Assembly: GCF_023512315.1 (NCBI RefSeq)
Contig: NZ_JAILZV010000007.1
Coordinates: 1 to 42,757 of the forward strand
Reading direction: 5' to 3'
DNA: 42,757 nucleotides
Origin: Anoxybacillus sp.
Lineage (GTDB): Bacteria; Bacillota; Bacilli; Bacillales; Anoxybacillaceae
The position numbers were made by a program, and so were the translations under genes. This document shows positions 1 to 7,547 of the stretch, one piece after another. The notes under the pieces are model-generated. The model saw only the letters and a program-made list of their open reading frames with translations, was not told where the DNA came from and searched no databases. Position 1 is the stretch's first letter; each line of letters opens with the position of its first letter.

Positions 1-2
1 AA

Positions 3-44
3 AAAGACGGCTTCCATTGGTGGCCGCTAAACGGAACGATATGA
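3..44 (+). CDS. zwf: C-terminal end of probable glucose-6-phosphate dehydrogenase (partial)
   Basis: Only the last 13 codons lie in the window. They read KDGFHWWPLNGTI and end at TGA (42-44). The DG-aromatic-W pattern resembles the C-terminal tail of bacterial glucose-6-phosphate dehydrogenases, and gndA, the next enzyme of the oxidative pentose phosphate pathway, lies just downstream on the other strand, as in related Bacillaceae. The stop is 13 bases before the next start, so the cyclase is probably co-transcribed with it. The other two plus frames also reach stops here (28-30 and 52-54), so the frame choice rests on the tail motif and context only. Confidence 0.55.
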   Translation, partial: KDGFHWWPLNGTI

Positions 45-57
45 GGAGGAATTGATG

Positions 58-669
58 ATGAAAATATACGATGTAACGGCACCGATTTTTGAAGGGATGC
101 CGGTGTATAAAAATAAGCCGGAAAAACAACCGAAGCTAATGACCGTCACGAACGATTACGTCACCGAATCGCGCATTGATATGGATGTGCATACCGGCAC
201 ACATATTGACGCACCACTTCATATGGTGAAAAACGGAGAAACGTTTGAAACGATTTCGCTTGAAAAACTTGTCGGCTACTGCAAAGTATTGGACGTCACA
301 AACGTCGATGATCGCATTACAAAAGAAGATCTCATTCATTTTGATATTCAAGAAAACGATTTTCTCTTATTCAAAACAAAAAACTCGTTTGACGACGCTT
401 TTAACTTTGCATTTATTTACGTTGCTGAAGATGCAGCGGCATATTTAGCAGAAAAACGCATTCGCGGCGTCGGCATTGATGCGCTCGGCGTCGAACGCAA
501 CCAAGCAGGACACCCAACGCATAAAACGCTGTTCGGCCATGGCATTATCGTCATCGAAGGGCTTCGCCTAAAAGACGTCCCTGCTGGCGAATATTGGATG
601 GTCGCCGCTCCGCTTAAACTCGTCGGCACCGACGCCGCCCCAGCGCGTGTATTATTATTTGAACAATAA
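58..669 (+). CDS. Cyclase family protein (kynurenine formamidase-like metal hydrolase)
   Basis: This 203-residue protein carries the family signature HTGTHIDAPLH (about residues 44-54), the metal-binding motif of the cyclase/KynB family (PF04199). A later GHGI segment and the overall length also fit. Members are cytoplasmic metal-dependent amidases or cyclases; kynurenine formamidase is one activity, but no other kyn gene is present, so the substrate is unknown. Three starts are possible in frame (TTG 52, ATG 55, ATG 58). ATG 58 was chosen because it sits 8 bases after the AGGAGG at 44-49. The gene follows probable zwf by a few bases and ends in a shared terminator with gndA. Confidence 0.85.
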   Translation: MKIYDVTAPIFEGMPVYKNKPEKQPKLMTVTNDYVTESRIDMDVHTGTHIDAPLHMVKNGETFETISLEKLVGYCKVLDVTNVDDRITKEDLIHFDIQENDFLLFKTKNSFDDAFNFAFIYVAEDAAAYLAEKRIRGVGIDALGVERNQAGHPTHKTLFGHGIIVIEGLRLKDVPAGEYWMVAAPLKLVGTDAAPARVLLFEQ

Positions 670-674
670 ACAAT

Positions 675-710
675 CCCCCTAGAGCTATTTACTCTAGGGG
701 GTTCGTTTAT
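675..710. terminator. Bidirectional terminator between the cyclase gene and gndA
   Basis: A perfect 10-bp stem (CCCCCTAGAG at 675-684 with CTCTAGGGGG at 692-701) has a 7-base loop. A T-rich tract follows on the plus strand, and AT-rich sequence follows on the minus strand. It serves the two convergent genes. Confidence 0.9.
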
Positions 711-2116
711 TTCAACCATTCCGTATGGAAGATGCCTTCTTTGTCGACGCGCTCGTATGTGTGCGCACCGAAGTAGTCGCGTTGGGCTTGGATAAGGTTC
801 GCTGGCAATGTTTCCATCCGGTAGCTGTCGTAGTAGGCTAAGGCGCTAGCAAATGCCGGAACTGGAATGCCGCGCATCGCTGCCGTTGCGACGATTTCGC
901 GAAGCGATTGCTGGTAGTTTTCGACGATGTCTTTAAAGTATGGGTCAAGCAATAAGTTTGGCAGCGCTGGATCGCGATCGTACGCTTCTTTAATTTTTTG
1001 CAAAAACTGCGCGCGAATGATGCAGCCGCCGCGGAAAATCATCGCGATATTGCCGTATTGTAAATTCCAGTTGTACTCTTCGGATGCGGCTTTCATTTGC
1101 GCAAAGCCTTGGGCGTACGAGCAAATTTTGCTCATGTAAAGCGCGCGGCGAACCGCTTCAATGAAATGCGCATGGTCGCCTTCATACGGCTTCACCGCAG
1201 GACCAGCTAATAGCTTGCTTGCTTTCACACGCTCGTCTTTCATCGCGGAAATGAAACGAGCGAATACCGATTCCGTAATAATTGGAAGCGGAACACCTAA
1301 ATCAAGCGCGTTTTGGCTCGTCCATTTTCCTGTTCCTTTTTGCCCTGCTTTGTCTAAAATGACATCGACAAGCGGCTTGCCTGTTTCTTCATCAATTTTC
1401 GTGAAAATATCTGCCGTAATTTCGATTAAATAGCTATCTAATTCCCCTTTATTCCACTCGGCAAACACTTCATGAAGTTCTTTGGCATTTAAGCCAAGCA
1501 CATGTTTTAATAAAAAGTACGCTTCGGCAATTAATTGCATATCGCCGTATTCGATACCGTTATGCACCATTTTCACGTAATGGCCGGCACCGTCTGGACC
1601 GATGTACGTCGTGCACGGCTCGCCGTCCACTTTTGCGGCAATCGCTTCGAAAATTGGGCGAACGAGTTCGTGCGCTTCTTTTTGTCCGCCCGGCATAATG
1701 GACGGTCCTTTTAACGCCCCTTCTTCTCCACCAGAAACGCCTGTCCCGATAAAATGAATGCCAAGTTCCGCAAGCTCTTTATTGCGGCGTTGTGTATCTT
1801 TAAAGTACGTATTACCGCCGTCGATGACGATATCGCCTTTTTCTAAATGCGGCTTTAATTGCTCAATCGTTGCGTCTGTTGCCGCACCAGCTTTTACCAT
1901 CAACAAAATTTTGCGCGGCTTCTCAAGCGCGTTAACAAACTCTTCGATGCTGTATGTACCGACGACATTTTTCCCTTTCGCTTCTTGTAAAAACTCATCT
2001 GTTTTTTCACGCGAACGGTTATATACAGCTACCGAATACCCGCGGCTTTCAATATTAAGCGCCAAATTTTTCCCCATGACCGCTAATCCGATCACTCCAA
2101 TTTGTTGTTTCGCCAT
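707..2116 (-). CDS. gndA: 6-phosphogluconate dehydrogenase, NADP-dependent, decarboxylating
   Basis: It converts 6-phosphogluconate to ribulose 5-phosphate, CO2 and NADPH in the oxidative pentose phosphate pathway. The 469-residue length is typical. The N-terminal Rossmann motif [12 protein letters not shown] (residues 10-21) binds [15 protein letters not shown] is the substrate-binding segment, [13 protein letters not shown] holds the catalytic Lys and conserved HN, and the C-terminus FGAHTYER...GIFHTEW is the family tail that reaches the partner subunit's active site. ATG 2116 follows AAAGGAAC. A promoter with an extended -10 lies just upstream. It is convergent with the cyclase and probable zwf genes, so both oxidative pentose phosphate enzymes are kept together. 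Confidence 0.97.
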   Translation of the reverse strand: MAKQQIGVIGLAVMGKNLALNIESRGYSVAVYNRSREKTDEFLQEAKGKNVVGTYSIEEFVNALEKPRKILLMVKAGAATDATIEQLKPHLEKGDIVIDGGNTYFKDTQRRNKELAELGIHFIGTGVSGGEEGALKGPSIMPGGQKEAHELVRPIFEAIAAKVDGEPCTTYIGPDGAGHYVKMVHNGIEYGDMQLIAEAYFLLKHVLGLNAKELHEVFAEWNKGELDSYLIEITADIFTKIDEETGKPLVDVILDKAGQKGTGKWTSQNALDLGVPLPIITESVFARFISAMKDERVKASKLLAGPAVKPYEGDHAHFIEAVRRALYMSKICSYAQGFAQMKAASEEYNWNLQYGNIAMIFRGGCIIRAQFLQKIKEAYDRDPALPNLLLDPYFKDIVENYQQSLREIVATAAMRGIPVPAFASALAYYDSYRMETLPANLIQAQRDYFGAHTYERVDKEGIFHTEWLK

Positions 2117-2154
2117 AGCAAACGTTCCTTTCTATTTTTGTTTGTTCAACAAAG

Positions 2155-2183
2155 AACATACCATAGTCCATTTTCTCATTCAA
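2155..2183 (-). promoter_or_regulatory. Sigma-A promoter of gndA
   Basis: On the minus strand, -35 TTGAAT (2183-2178), a 17-bp spacer and -10 TATGTT (2160-2155), with TGG immediately before it as an extended -10. A short palindrome, TTTGTT/AACAAA, sits just downstream near the expected transcript start (2141-2153); whether it is an operator is unknown. Confidence 0.65.
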
Positions 2184-2196
2184 GTTTTATGTGTAA

Positions 2197-2226
2197 AAGA
2201 AAAGAGCCCTTTGTTCGGACTCTTTT
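2197..2226 (-). terminator. Terminator after the Tyr/Pro-rich small gene
   Basis: On the minus strand the arms AAAAGAGTCC (from 2226) and GGGCTCTTTT (to 2200) form a stem with one mismatch, followed by CTTTTACAC. It would end the small gene, and any read-through from dlt, before the gndA promoter. Confidence 0.7.
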
Positions 2227-2234
2227 CCTTCCAT

Positions 2235-2411
2235 TTAATACCCACCGTATGGATACCCGCCATATGGATATGGCGGATAATACGGATAGTACGGGTAATG
2301 GTGGTGATGCGGATAATACGGATAATATGGATAATGCGGTCCGTGCGGATAGTGCGGATAATAACCGCCGTGTCCCGGATACCCTCCGTGTTGCCATTGT
2401 TGTCTATCCAT
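2235..2411 (-). CDS. Tyr/Pro/Gly/His-rich small protein, CotT-like candidate spore coat protein
   Basis: This 58-codon frame starts at ATG 2411 behind GAGGAGGAA and stops at TAA 2235-2237. After a short polar head (MDRQQWQHGG) it consists almost wholly of YP, YYP, HYP, a run of four His, and GGY repeats ending in GGYPYGGY. CotT of B. subtilis, a mother-cell coat protein, has the same Tyr-Pro and Gly-Tyr composition, although I see no alignable domain. A sigma-K-type promoter directly upstream and a terminator downstream make it a self-contained unit. The other minus frames here (Ile/Arg/Thr-rich) lack a start with a good ribosome site. Alternative: a non-coat low-complexity protein. The gene call is firmer than the function. 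Confidence 0.7.
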   Translation of the reverse strand: MDRQQWQHGGYPGHGGYYPHYPHGPHYPYYPYYPHHHHYPYYPYYPPYPYGGYPYGGY

Positions 2412-2444
2412 CGCACATTCCTCCTCTAGGCATTCATTCGTTTA

Positions 2445-2471
2445 TAGCATATGCCCCTAGGGAAAATGTGT
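2445..2471 (-). promoter_or_regulatory. Candidate sigma-K promoter of the CotT-like gene
   Basis: The minus strand reads CATATGCTA (2453-2445), an exact match to the sigma-K -10 consensus CATAnnnTA. AC lies 16 bp upstream (2471-2470) at the -35 position. The ribosome site follows about 20 bases downstream of the -10. The -35 element is short and thus weak evidence; sigma-E recognises related -10 elements. Confidence 0.5.
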
Positions 2472-2483
2472 ATAGGCAAATAC

Positions 2484-3662
2484 CTAATATTGATGGACAA
2501 CCTCGATAATGGCTTTGTCAATCGGGAGCCAGCCTTTATAGCCTAAATGCATCGTATCTTTTAAAAAGTACGGGTCGTATTCATGGCCGCTTAAATCAAG
2601 GACAGGAAACCCTTCTTGTTCAATTTGCTGTTTAATTTTTTGATAATATCCTTGGCGCTCTTGTTTGCTTAGCCCCATATAATCATACCAAAAACCGTTG
2701 ACAGGAACGGACACAAACAAAGGCTTTGCGTGTGCTTCCTTCAATACATCAAGCACTAGCTGAAAATCTTTATATTCTGGCGAAGTAAGTAGCTTCGAGT
2801 CTTTACGAAACCCTTTCAACTGCTCAAATTTCGGCTTAATTCTTTTATTGTAATAAAAATTATCGATGTAAAAGCGGTTGTTCGTGCTTTTTGCTTTCGC
2901 CAGTTCGACCGCATGTTTCTCTAGCTCGTCCCACGATTTGTTTTTCACTAACGACGGTTGTGGATGAAGCTTCGTAATCGGCACGTCTAAAATGGCATGC
3001 AGCAAGTCGCGCTTTTCCAACGCTTTCATGACAAGAAAGGCGAACGGCTTCATAACGGCTGCTTTCATTTTTGTTTTCCCGTCTTGCTGCACTTTTGCCT
3101 CTAGCAACGTCTTTAACATCGTATCGTTTTGCACGACATCAAACGTCAACAACCGTTTTGCCCCTTCTACTTGAAGAGGTTTGCTTACTTTTGGTTCGAG
3201 CGCAAACCGATATGCTTGCAACGCCGAAAAGTTAGCACCAAATGATTGTTGCGTCGCCCCTTCTTGATAAAACCATTGCGGCGACAAAATAAATAATAGC
3301 TTTTTATGCTTCAGTCCGTCTTTTTGGTCAGCAAAATTTAAAAAATGGACAAAAGACTGCATTCCTCCTCTGCCGACGAGAAACGGAGTCACCCCAATCG
3401 GATTGACTTTAAAATAGTTCGACGGATGGAACGTGTCAAGCCGCGACAACTCCGAGGAACCGTAAATCGGCAAATAACGAGGGTTGGCTAGCATTTTCTT
3501 TTGAATAATTTCCCCTTGAAACATATTAAAATCAAGGTCAACCGCCTCTTCTTCTACCTTTTGATCGGTAATGAGCGGCAGAAGGTATTGGTTTGGAATG
3601 AACAAAATAAGGCAAAAAAGGACGATAGCCGCTATTATCGGGCTAAACGACGGTCGCTTCAT
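2484..3662 (-). CDS. dltD: D-alanyl-lipoteichoic acid biosynthesis protein DltD
   Basis: DltD is the last-acting protein of teichoic acid D-alanylation; it is membrane-anchored and works on the outer face with DltB. The 392-residue protein has one N-terminal membrane helix (about residues 8-28) and an SGNH-like extracellular domain: PIYGSSELSR (about 66-75) carries the putative catalytic Ser, and DTMHLGYKGW near the C-terminus supplies the Asp-x-x-His. Its ATG overlaps the dltC stop (ATGA), so translation is coupled. No strong terminator follows; only a weak TAGG/CCTA hairpin lies near the end of the gene. Confidence 0.96.
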   Translation of the reverse strand: MKRPSFSPIIAAIVLFCLILFIPNQYLLPLITDQKVEEEAVDLDFNMFQGEIIQKKMLANPRYLPIYGSSELSRLDTFHPSNYFKVNPIGVTPFLVGRGGMQSFVHFLNFADQKDGLKHKKLLFILSPQWFYQEGATQQSFGANFSALQAYRFALEPKVSKPLQVEGAKRLLTFDVVQNDTMLKTLLEAKVQQDGKTKMKAAVMKPFAFLVMKALEKRDLLHAILDVPITKLHPQPSLVKNKSWDELEKHAVELAKAKSTNNRFYIDNFYYNKRIKPKFEQLKGFRKDSKLLTSPEYKDFQLVLDVLKEAHAKPLFVSVPVNGFWYDYMGLSKQERQGYYQKIKQQIEQEGFPVLDLSGHEYDPYFLKDTMHLGYKGWLPIDKAIIEVVHQY

Positions 3663-3895
3663 GCCAAATTCTCCAATACAGCGATAATTTTATTCGGCGT
3701 CGACCATTGTTCCCGATCTACTTCTGAAATGCCAACACGAATCCCTAGTTTCTCTTCAATCCCCATCAATAGCGACACTACCCCAAACGAGTCAAGCAAT
3801 CCTTCATCAAATAGCTCGATATCTACATTTTCTTTCACCGCATCCGTTTGGCAAATTTCCTCTAAAAGTTCAAGAACAGTATGTCTGATTTCCAT
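3659..3895 (-). CDS. dltC: D-alanine carrier protein DltC
   Basis: This is a small acyl-carrier-type protein (78 residues) that holds D-alanine on a 4-phosphopantetheine arm between DltA and DltB. The arm attaches at the Ser in DEGLLDSFGVVSLL (about residue 36). An in-frame ATG at 3910 would add five residues, but the ATG at 3895 gives the usual family length and lies 8 bases after GGAGG. It sits between dltB (18-bp gap) and dltD (4-bp overlap). Confidence 0.95.
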   Translation of the reverse strand: MEIRHTVLELLEEICQTDAVKENVDIELFDEGLLDSFGVVSLLMGIEEKLGIRVGISEVDREQWSTPNKIIAVLENLA

Positions 3896-3913
3896 TTTCT
3901 TTTCCTCCATCCA

Positions 3914-5062
3914 TTAAAATAATCGACCTGAAAAAATTAAAAACCCAAAACAAATCACATGGAATGTGATAATGACCGATAACACTTCTGTCCCTTTATT
4001 TTTCTTCCAAATTTTCCACTGTTTATTCTTCCGTTCAAAAAAATCGTACCCGATCATGAGCGCTGCGTGGTAAAGCCCGTAGGCGACGTAATGAAGTTCA
4101 AGCCCATGCCATACTCCCATCAGAAAGAACAATAAAAAATATCCGAAGTATGAAACAGTGTAGCGATTTTGGATCCACTTGTTCTTCATCATCCAAAAAA
4201 CAAACCGCATATACACGTAATCTCGAAACCAAAACGACAGCGACATATGCCATCTGTTCCAAAAATCTTTCATATTTTTGCTTAAAAACGGAAGGTTAAA
4301 GTTTTCCGGCGTTTTCACACCCATGATATAGCTTGCACCAACGGCGAACGCGCTATATCCGGCAAAATCAAAAAATAAATAAAGACTATACGCATACATA
4401 TAAATAAACGTCGAAAGAGGTGTATGCGCTTGAATAAACGGTGTTTCAATCACCCGGTCATTAATGACGTAAGCAATAATAAATTTATATAAAAATCCTA
4501 AAAAGATTTTGTTAATTCCTTTGTACAAAAGAAGACGATATTCTTCTCGCGTCGGGATTGTCTCCATATCTTTTTGGAACCGTTTAAATCGATCGATCGG
4601 TCCTGATGAAATCGTTGGAGAAAACAATAGGAACATCAGCTGTTCTTTTACCGTCACGGTTTTCAATGCCCCGTCCCGCATGTCGATAATCATTTGCACC
4701 GTTTTAAACGTTAAATAAGAGATTCCTAAAAATCCGACGATGTTGCTTACGTTCCATACCGGAAGCAATTTCGTCACAAGCAACGGAACGAGCGCGAGAA
4801 ACACCACCGCATAGAAAACGCCTGCTTCGTTTTTTTCTTTTCGATAAGCAGCGTACCAATTAACTAAAATGACTTGCCAAACAATATAGACAATAAACGA
4901 AACGAGTTGATGGATGTCCGATGCAAACGCTAAAAGAAGAATAACAGCGTGCACCAACGAGTTGTACACGATGCTCCTTTTTTCTTTATACCCGAGCACA
5001 ACTACAGGAACGAACAAAATCCCGAGTATCATAAAAAAAGAAAACGACGAATACGGTATCAT
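3914..5062 (-). CDS. dltB: D-alanyl transfer protein DltB (MBOAT family)
   Basis: This 382-residue polytopic membrane protein passes D-alanine from DltC across the membrane toward teichoic acid. It has around ten hydrophobic segments and the membrane-bound O-acyltransferase hallmarks: FWNRWHMSLSFWFRDY in the middle-to-late region and GVWHGLELHY, whose His is the presumed catalytic residue. Its start overlaps the dltA stop by 4 bases. Length and order match the B. subtilis operon. Confidence 0.96.
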   Translation of the reverse strand: MIPYSSFSFFMILGILFVPVVVLGYKEKRSIVYNSLVHAVILLLAFASDIHQLVSFIVYIVWQVILVNWYAAYRKEKNEAGVFYAVVFLALVPLLVTKLLPVWNVSNIVGFLGISYLTFKTVQMIIDMRDGALKTVTVKEQLMFLLFSPTISSGPIDRFKRFQKDMETIPTREEYRLLLYKGINKIFLGFLYKFIIAYVINDRVIETPFIQAHTPLSTFIYMYAYSLYLFFDFAGYSAFAVGASYIMGVKTPENFNLPFLSKNMKDFWNRWHMSLSFWFRDYVYMRFVFWMMKNKWIQNRYTVSYFGYFLLFFLMGVWHGLELHYVAYGLYHAALMIGYDFFERKNKQWKIWKKNKGTEVLSVIITFHVICFGFLIFSGRLF

Positions 5063-6579
5063 ACGCTAACCTCATTTGCAATTTTTTTTCGATCGGCTTT
5101 GCCGTTGTTCGTCATCGGCAAAGAGGAAACGTAAACAAATTTTTTCGGAATCATATATGCTGGCAATAGCTGCTGCAACTCTTTTTTCAAATGGGCAGTC
5201 AATTGGTATTCTTTTTCAAATGGATGCTTTTTCGGCACGAGCACAGCCGTTAAGTATTGGCATTTATTCTCTTTGTAAACAGGCACAACAACTGCGCTTT
5301 CGACGAGCGAAAGTTTCCGCAATTGCGCCTCAATTTCTTCAATTTCCATTCGATACCCATTTAATTTAATTTGAAAATCAAGCCTTCCCGCACAAAATAA
5401 CCATCCACTTTTCTTATAGCCGACATCGCCGGTTTTATATGCCGGTTGGTTATGATAGCGGAAAAACGCTTTGTTTGTCAGCTCTTCGTTCCGCCAATAC
5501 CCTTTGCTAACGCTTTTGCCAGCAATAATCATTTCTCCTTTTTCTCCGTCCTCTACCTCTTTGCCATTTTCATCGACGATAAAAATTTCCACATCTTTCT
5601 TTGCTCTGCCAACCGGAAGCGCTGGATACTCGCTTAAAATTTCTTCCGTAATCTCAACGCTTGTGACAGCAACCGTTGCTTCTGTCGGTCCGTATGTGTT
5701 GTAAACAACCGCGTTCGGAAACCGCTGTTTTAATTTGCGTGCCGTTTCATTCGGCAACATCTCCCCGCAAAATAAAAAGGTTTCCAAAAACGGCAACATT
5801 TCCGCCGAAAAACGTTCATCCATTAAACACATTTCCGCAAAGGAAGGAGTAGACGTCCAGACGTGAATATGGGATGCTTGCAACGATTCAAACAGCCATT
5901 TCGGATTGGCAATAAGCTCTTTTGAAATCGTCCATAACGTTCCGCCTAAATAAAGGCAAGGATATACATCCATCACCGACAAATCAAACGAAAACGGCGC
6001 TTGGTTCAAAAACCGCTGGTGTTCTTTTAACCCGAAATCAGACACCATCCAGTCGACAAAGCTGGCTAAATTGTTATAGCTAATTTGCACCCCTTTTGGG
6101 TTTCCGGTGCTGCCAGATGTATAAATAATGTAAAAGTTTTGTTCGCCGGTAACGAATTGATCGATAGGTGGATGCTGTCCTTCATAGGAAGCGATGGCCG
6201 CTTTTATTTCCTTCTCGTCGAGCATGAGGCAATGGCTATAAGTTTTCAACGTTTCCGGTACACTTCTTGGCGTTAAAAACAACGACGCTCCGGAATCGTC
6301 CATGATTTTTTTCACCCGCTCTTCGGGAATGCTCGTATCTACCGGAATATACGCCCTTCCGGATTTCACTGCCGCTAAAAAGCAAACGAGCATCAATGGC
6401 TCCATATGCCCATAAACGATCACTGGAGCATTGTCGTTCATTTTTTCACATAGAAAGGCAGCGAGCGCGTCCGAATATGTGTCGAGCTCGCTATATGTCA
6501 GCTCATTTCCATTAGAAGAAATGGCGACGCGGTCTGGAGCAATTTGTGCCCATTTCTTTATTTGGGTATATAGTTCCAT
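5059..6579 (-). CDS. dltA: D-alanine--D-alanyl carrier protein ligase DltA
   Basis: This cytoplasmic adenylation enzyme activates D-alanine with ATP and loads it onto DltC. The 506-residue length fits the family. Adenylate-forming motifs are clear: IYTSGSTGNPKG (residues 152-163, phosphate loop), YNTYGPTEAT near 300, YKTGD near 380, and the C-terminal NGKADRKK with the catalytic Lys. ATG 6579 follows AAAGGGGGA. dltX is only 12 bases upstream, so it is the second cistron of the operon. Confidence 0.97.
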   Translation of the reverse strand: MELYTQIKKWAQIAPDRVAISSNGNELTYSELDTYSDALAAFLCEKMNDNAPVIVYGHMEPLMLVCFLAAVKSGRAYIPVDTSIPEERVKKIMDDSGASLFLTPRSVPETLKTYSHCLMLDEKEIKAAIASYEGQHPPIDQFVTGEQNFYIIYTSGSTGNPKGVQISYNNLASFVDWMVSDFGLKEHQRFLNQAPFSFDLSVMDVYPCLYLGGTLWTISKELIANPKWLFESLQASHIHVWTSTPSFAEMCLMDERFSAEMLPFLETFLFCGEMLPNETARKLKQRFPNAVVYNTYGPTEATVAVTSVEITEEILSEYPALPVGRAKKDVEIFIVDENGKEVEDGEKGEMIIAGKSVSKGYWRNEELTNKAFFRYHNQPAYKTGDVGYKKSGWLFCAGRLDFQIKLNGYRMEIEEIEAQLRKLSLVESAVVVPVYKENKCQYLTAVLVPKKHPFEKEYQLTAHLKKELQQLLPAYMIPKKFVYVSSLPMTNNGKADRKKIANEVSV

Positions 6580-6591
6580 GAAAATCCCCCT

Positions 6592-6750
6592 TTAAAACTC
6601 ATTGTAAATAAACGCACTAGAGTTCGTCGTTTTAAATCCATAAATCATTAATAACCCTAGTAAGATCAGTAAATAGTACGACATTTTTACCGTCCAACAC
6701 ACATAAGGCAACTGAAAAAACGTCTTTATCTTTTTCATCATAGTCCCCAT
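6592..6750 (-). CDS. dltX: Teichoic acid D-Ala incorporation-associated protein DltX
   Basis: This 52-residue single-pass membrane peptide is the first cistron of the dlt operon. It has a basic head (MKKIKTFF), one hydrophobic helix (about residues 24-38) and ends in FIYNEF, the conserved C-terminal motif of DltX, which is thought to contact DltB/DltD. The frame is open to 6783, but ATG 6750 was chosen because AGGAGGGGGA lies just before it and the result matches the family size of about 50 residues. Confidence 0.88.
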   Translation of the reverse strand: MGTMMKKIKTFFQLPYVCWTVKMSYYLLILLGLLMIYGFKTTNSSAFIYNEF

Positions 6751-6831
6751 ACGTCCCCCTCCTGCTTCAACAACATAATACATGAAAATGAAAAACAGAT
6801 TAAAAGAAAAATAGAAGTTTATTCATCCTTT

Positions 6832-6860
6832 AAGATACCAACAAAGCCACATCATGTAAA
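6832..6860 (-). promoter_or_regulatory. Sigma-A promoter of the dlt operon
   Basis: On the minus strand, -35 TTTACA (6860-6855), a 17-bp spacer and -10 TATCTT (6837-6832) with an extended TGG. The leader to the dltX start is about 75 bases. I did not see a clear sigma-X or sigma-M element, although those control dlt in B. subtilis. Confidence 0.6.
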
Positions 6861-6888
6861 CATAAAAAAAGCCACTATTTAGTGGCTT
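6861..6888 (-). terminator. Terminator of cheW overlapping its stop codon
   Basis: On the minus strand the stem AAGCCACT/AGTGGCTT (6888-6869) is followed by a run of T. The TAG stop of the gene lies inside the hairpin. Confidence 0.85.
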
Positions 6889-7333
6889 CCATCTGTTCTT
6901 TCAAGTCCATTGCGCCTTCTAAACTCATAAATAAACGATTCGGGTCCAACAACGTAATAAGCCGCTCCGGCAAATTCGCAACACCAATAAAGTACGGGGT
7001 GTTTCGATATGCCAACAAATTTACTTGTTTAATAGTTTCTTCTGGAAGGTCGATAATTTCTTTCGCCTCATCGACAATAAACGCTACTGTTAATTGCTCT
7101 GTGTGGACGACAACTAACCGCGTTTTTTCCGTCGGAACGTACGGACGACGATAAAAAATGCGCGCTGTATCCAATACAGGTACTAACTCGCCGCGAATGC
7201 GAACAACCCCTACGACATACTCCGGCATATGCGGAATTCCTGTCGGCTCACTCATTTTTTCAATCGATACGACATAGTCAATCGGAATGGCATATTGCTC
7301 TTCCTCAAGCTGAAATACGACTACTTTACTCAC
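6875..7333 (-). CDS. cheW: CheW-family chemotaxis coupling protein
   Basis: CheW couples chemoreceptors to the CheA kinase at the cell pole. The 152-residue protein is a single CheW domain: KVVVFQLEEEQYAIPIDYV at the start, then IPHMPEYVVGVVRIRGELVPVLD (about residues 35-58, read in two parts), and LLDPNRLF near the end. The open frame extends to a TTG at 7354 with no ribosome site; GTG 7333 was chosen because GGGGAG lies 9 bases before it and the product begins MSKVVVFQL. It is monocistronic and far from any chemotaxis operon in this window, so it may be a second CheW. Confidence 0.85.
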   Translation of the reverse strand: MSKVVVFQLEEEQYAIPIDYVVSIEKMSEPTGIPHMPEYVVGVVRIRGELVPVLDTARIFYRRPYVPTEKTRLVVVHTEQLTVAFIVDEAKEIIDLPEETIKQVNLLAYRNTPYFIGVANLPERLITLLDPNRLFMSLEGAMDLKEQMEATK

Positions 7334-7397
7334 ACCACTTCTCTCCCCATCCAATGCGATATTTTTATTATACTATAAGCATTAGGAAAGACGAAGA

Positions 7398-7426
7398 GCA
7401 TCCTATGTACGGATGCCCTATTTTTT
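7398..7426 (+). terminator. Hairpin with T-run upstream of cheW
   Basis: The stem GCATCC/GGATGC (7398-7403 with 7411-7416) has a 7-base loop and is followed by CCTATTTTTT on the plus strand. No plus-strand gene precedes it. On the minus strand it could stop transcripts from yqjE before the cheW promoter, although the T-tract on that side is poorer. Confidence 0.45.
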
Positions 7427-7456
7427 AAGCGTAAAATTTGCTGCCTTGGTAGGGCG

Positions 7457-7547
7457 TTGTCTAGCTCCAATCGCCATCGGCCGGAGTCGTTTCTCGGTGG
7501 AGCTTGTGCAATCTTCGCCGATAGGCGGGCGCTTTGCGCTTTTCTTA
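7457..7547. repeat. Structured intergenic repeat, copy A
   Basis: This 91-bp GC-rich element begins TTGTCTAGCTCC and ends GCGCTTTGCGCTTTTCTTA, directly against the yqjE stop codon. AGCTCC (7463-7468) pairs with GGAGCT (7499-7504), and CGCC/GGCG arms follow, so it would fold into several hairpins. A second element with the same two ends lies at 41967-42089. It looks like a member of a dispersed family of short non-coding repeats; copy number elsewhere cannot be seen from here. Confidence 0.55.

Noticed and set aside
2180..2416. Two longer minus frames (73 and 78 residues) over the Tyr/Pro-rich gene
   Set aside because: They are Ile/Arg/Thr- or Ser/Leu-rich shadows of the same hexamer-like repeats and lack a start with a good ribosome site; the 58-codon frame has both.
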